From the NCBI GenBank assembly GCA_016929175.1, contig JAFGJI010000183.1, forward strand, positions 1-6,273: DNA of 6,273 nt, given 5' to 3'. Numbering within the stretch: position 1 is the stretch's first letter; each line of letters opens with the position of its first letter. The notes below the pieces were generated by a model. That model saw only the letters and a program-made list of their open reading frames with translations. It was not told the origin of the DNA and made no database searches. This DNA comes from Thermoplasmatota archaeon. Lineage in GTDB: Archaea; Thermoplasmatota; Penumbrarchaeia; Penumbrarchaeales; Penumbrarchaeaceae. A program made the position numbers and the translations under genes. Below are positions 3,511 through 6,273 of the stretch, piece after piece.

Positions 3511-6273
3511 ATGACGGACCGAAATGGCCGTATCCCCACTCTGATCTTGACAGCTCTTCTTGCAGGCTCGGCTTTATTCGTAATGTTCGGCCTCGAAAAT
3601 GGAACATCCTCCGATCCGGACGCTCCAGCGAGGGGCACCAGACACTACCTGAGCGATACCTTTACCATGAACTTCGACTGGAAGCCCGAGGACCTCTGGC
3701 TTGTTGTGTTCGTTCAGAACAACGATCAATATCCGGGGCCGGATATCAACAACAATGACAGATACTATAATTACATGGAGGTTGCCAACTCCTACATGTT
3801 CCCCGTTGATGCCAACCAGTATTCCTCAGGGGCCGAAAGGCGTCCCCTGGTGGAGCTTTTCACTGCCATTGACTGCTATTACTGCCCGAGCGCCGAGGAG
3901 TCCCTGGACAGGATCTTCCAGGACAGGGGGGAGAACGAGATCTCCCTTGTTGAATACCACAGGGCGCTTCAGCCAGGCAACGACCCCTTCGAGAACGGAG
4001 GATCGGGGAAGCAGTTCGATATCTACGATGTCACTGCCACACCCACGGTCATTTTTGACGGCGTGAGGGGGAGGGCGGGAGGAGATGTGTCCGTGAACAG
4101 CCCGACGCTGGTGAACGCTTACAACGGTGTGATAGACAGGCTTTCCATATACGATCCTTACGTCTTCATCCAGGGCTCCGCCTCCACCAGCGGGGACCAG
4201 ATGTCCTTCAATGTCAGCTTCGAGGTGATCGATGCGCTTCCGCGCGGCAACTGGGTGCTCAAGGCCATGGTCGTCGAGGACATGCAGAATGATGACAGGG
4301 GGGCGACCCTGAGGTTCACTCACAGAAGAACGTTCACAAAGCTCTTCGACACACTTCAGGCCGACCATCCGCTGGTAACGCTCGACCTGGAAGCCACATA
4401 TTCCGGGATAAACGTCAACAAGGTCATGGGCGACCTGGATCTGTACTTCTCTGCAAGTGATCCACAGGATGGGACTTCGATAACGGTGGACCTCGAATAT
4501 GCAGTTGCGGGGAACAGATGGGAGACACTTGAGAACGGAATATCGAATACCGGAAAGTATACTCTCGATACGACCACCATCCCGGACAGCAATTACTGGT
4601 TCAGGATAGTCGCGGAGGATACGGATGGAAATCGTGTCATTTCCGGCAACTACTACATTCTGACGGTCAACAATCCCGATCTCCCGGTCATCGAGCTGCT
4701 CACCCCCAAGGAAGGAGCATCCCTTTCCGGTCTGGCTGACGTCAAATGGAACTCATCGGACGATGAGGACCAAGTTAATGATCTGCGGGTCAACATCTCC
4801 GTGTCCGATGACATGGGCACCACATGGGAGGTCATGACCTACGACCAGATAACCGGAACGGATTTCATTGCCAACACTGGGCTTTTCAGGTTGAACACCC
4901 ATCTTTTCAAGGACCTCCCGAACTATATCCTCAAGGTCCAGCTTAAAGACAGCGACAATATGATCACCGAGGCTGTATCTGGAGTGTTCGAGATATACAA
5001 CAATGATCCGCCCGAGGCCTGGATACTGTATCCCCTGACCGATCAGGTAGTTGCGGGAACCCTTGATGTGGGCTGGAAGGTCCAGGACCAGGAGGACCAG
5101 GCCTGGGGAATGGTCGGCAGCATGATGGGTAACTTTTCCGTCAAGATCAAGGGTGATGACAGGTGGAAGACAATATTCCTTGACAATCTTGACCCCGCCA
5201 TGGAGAACAAGACCTTCGATACATCGGACCTCCTTGGGGATGGGGAATACACCCTTCGTTTCACCGTTGAGGATTCGAGGGGAATGAGTGCTTACACCGA
5301 AAGGAGGTTCCATGTCTACGACCCGGATGCTCCTGTCTTCGGATCCCCGATCGAGGGGCCTCAGGAAGCGGACGATCTCAGGGAAGATGTCCTTACCATA
5401 TCCTGGAATGCCACCGATCCCGATCCCGATGAATCCCTGACCTTCAGGATAGACATCACGCCCGCCCTGGAAGTGAACTGGACGACGGTTGCCGCCGGGA
5501 TCACGGGGAATTCCTACGACCTCGACCTCACTGCCTTCGATGAGGGCAGGTACAGGCTCAGGATCACGGCCGTTGATGACAGCCCCCTGAGACTGTCCAC
5601 TCAGATAGAATACGGACCGTTCTATTACAATGCACCCGAGGCTCCGGAATTGATCTGGCTCTATCCGGAAGAGGGCTTCAACGGAACCATAGACGACGAG
5701 GACGGGGCCGCGAACCTCACCAAGGTCTTCAATATCGGCCTCCTCTGGTCAGGATCGGACCCGGACGGTGACAACGTTACCTACACCCTATACTGGAAGA
5801 CCGAGGGAAGCAGTGAATGGTCCCTCCTGAAGAAGGAAATAACGGGAACCGCATACTTATGGAACGTCACCTCTTTCGAGGACGGAAGCTACCTCCTGAG
5901 GCTCGTTGCCAGGGATTCCTCTTCCAGACACCTTACCACCGAAGCTATGATCGGCCCCTTTACCATAGATATCCCTTGGTATCCTCCGGAAAGTGGCGAT
6001 GACGATACTGATGATGACCTTCTTACTGACACCGATTCAGAGCTGAACCTCGGGTTGATCGCGGGGATCGCCGTGGGAAGTATCGTCGTCGTTCTGGTCC
6101 TGGTCATACTGGTCCTGCTCGTGCTGAACAAGACCACCAGGAAGAAGGCGGACGAGACCCCTGTTATGCCCACCGAGGATGATGTCGATCTGACAATCCC
6201 CGATTTCGACAGACCCTATGCAAGATCATCACAGGTGTATTCCGGCCAGGCAGTATCCCAGGGACCTTATGCC
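3511..6273 (+). CDS. Membrane-anchored extracellular thioredoxin-like protein with Ig/FN3-like repeats (partial, C-terminus missing)
   Basis: The frame stays open for 921 codons to the right edge. A hydrophobic helix at residues 9-28 is a signal peptide or anchor. Residues 111-190 look like a thioredoxin-fold domain: a 'PLVELFTAIDCYYCPSAEE' strand-CxxC-helix start (Cys122, Cys125), then 'VEYHRAL', then the 'ATPTVIFDG' segment with the expected cis-proline (Pro178). This resembles Omp28-like thioredoxin-fold proteins. Residues 191-290 are a beta-rich extension. About five Ig/FN3-like beta domains follow (305-822), then an acidic stalk (826-844), a transmembrane helix (848-872) and a basic 'NKTTRKK' stop-transfer before a polar tail. 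I counted twelve N-glycosylation sequons in the outer part and no cysteines besides the CxxC pair. It is probably a surface thiol-disulfide oxidoreductase or a redox-derived adhesin; the partner is unknown. A Shine-Dalgarno site at 3500 supports the start. Confidence 0.88.
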   Translation, partial: MTDRNGRIPTLILTALLAGSALFVMFGLENGTSSDPDAPARGTRHYLSDTFTMNFDWKPEDLWLVVFVQNNDQYPGPDINNNDRYYNYMEVANSYMFPVDANQYSSGAERRPLVELFTAIDCYYCPSAEESLDRIFQDRGENEISLVEYHRALQPGNDPFENGGSGKQFDIYDVTATPTVIFDGVRGRAGGDVSVNSPTLVNAYNGVIDRLSIYDPYVFIQGSASTSGDQMSFNVSFEVIDALPRGNWVLKAMVVEDMQNDDRGATLRFTHRRTFTKLFDTLQADHPLVTLDLEATYSGINVNKVMGDLDLYFSASDPQDGTSITVDLEYAVAGNRWETLENGISNTGKYTLDTTTIPDSNYWFRIVAEDTDGNRVISGNYYILTVNNPDLPVIELLTPKEGASLSGLADVKWNSSDDEDQVNDLRVNISVSDDMGTTWEVMTYDQITGTDFIANTGLFRLNTHLFKDLPNYILKVQLKDSDNMITEAVSGVFEIYNNDPPEAWILYPLTDQVVAGTLDVGWKVQDQEDQAWGMVGSMMGNFSVKIKGDDRWKTIFLDNLDPAMENKTFDTSDLLGDGEYTLRFTVEDSRGMSAYTERRFHVYDPDAPVFGSPIEGPQEADDLREDVLTISWNATDPDPDESLTFRIDITPALEVNWTTVAAGITGNSYDLDLTAFDEGRYRLRITAVDDSPLRLSTQIEYGPFYYNAPEAPELIWLYPEEGFNGTIDDEDGAANLTKVFNIGLLWSGSDPDGDNVTYTLYWKTEGSSEWSLLKKEITGTAYLWNVTSFEDGSYLLRLVARDSSSRHLTTEAMIGPFTIDIPWYPPESGDDDTDDDLLTDTDSELNLGLIAGIAVGSIVVVLVLVILVLLVLNKTTRKKADETPVMPTEDDVDLTIPDFDRPYARSSQVYSGQAVSQGPYA
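4423..5976 (+). repeat. Tandem degenerate Ig/FN3-like domain repeats (protein level)
   Basis: Within the right-hand surface protein, about five beta-sandwich units of roughly 80-115 residues follow one another (about 305-390, 391-497, 498-604, 605-707 and 708-822). Units 2-5 each open with a Pro-containing strand, then a Trp followed by an Asp-rich turn ('WNSSDDED', 'WKVQDQED', 'WNATDPDPD', 'WSGSDPDGD'). They tend to close with a 'Y.L.....D' strand such as 'GSYLLRLVARD'. The first unit is similar but lacks the Trp. The DNA copies have diverged, so this is ancient duplication rather than recent expansion. The Asp-rich turns could bind calcium, but that is inference. Confidence 0.6.

Noticed and set aside
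3826..4368. 180-codon minus-strand open frame
   Set aside because: It lies opposite the thioredoxin-like part of the right surface-protein gene, whose frame has a signal helix, a CxxC site and a Shine-Dalgarno site. The minus-strand product shows no recognisable motif.
5084..5101. Exact 9-bp tandem repeat AGGACCAGG in the right surface-protein gene
   Set aside because: Two in-frame copies coding alternating Gln, Asp and Glu are easily explained by local slippage. There is no sign of a longer array.
4753..5313. 186-codon minus-strand open frame
   Set aside because: It is a shadow of the Ig-like repeats on the plus strand, with no promoter or ribosome site.
1..6273. CRISPR array, insertion sequence, tRNA/rRNA or phage genes
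   Set aside because: I saw no spaced direct repeats, transposase motifs, terminal inverted repeats, or tRNA-like cloverleaf sequences on either strand.

Overview
The window reads as archaeal DNA, most plausibly from a Thermoplasmata-like euryarchaeon. Three things suggest this. Starts sit about 26-28 bases from TATA boxes, as in leaderless archaeal genes. Arginine is written mostly with AGG/AGA. Two large glycosylation-rich, beta-rich surface proteins are present, one with a C-terminal membrane anchor. The lineage is an inference from style, not from a marker gene.

Layout, left to right. (1) Positions 1-1337, minus strand: the N-terminal 445 residues of an exported beta-rich protein of S-layer/CARDB-like type, whose C-terminus lies off the left edge. 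Its upstream region has a Shine-Dalgarno site, a perfect 20-bp palindrome and an AT-rich TATA-like box. (2) 1450-2349, minus: a ten-helix EamA/DMT-family transporter. (3) 2403-3440, plus: a tRNA-dihydrouridine synthase (Dus) with its key motifs intact. Genes 2 and 3 diverge from one palindromic TATA box almost equidistant from both starts, so both are probably leaderless. (4) 3511-6273, plus, open at the right edge: at least 921 residues of a membrane-anchored extracellular protein. It has a signal/anchor helix, a thioredoxin-like domain with a CYYC site (the only two cysteines in the visible protein), about five Ig/FN3-like beta domains, an acidic stalk, one transmembrane helix and the start of a cytoplasmic tail.

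The genes do not form an obvious single operon or pathway. The two inner genes are housekeeping-type (tRNA modification, small-molecule transport) and share a promoter. The two outer genes encode cell-surface proteins, and each has its own leadered promoter with a Shine-Dalgarno site. No RNA gene, insertion sequence, CRISPR array or phage gene is visible. The most unusual items are the architecture of the CYYC surface protein, the symmetric shared TATA box and the perfect palindrome at the promoter of the left-hand surface gene. I see no convincing evidence for a wholly new multi-gene system.
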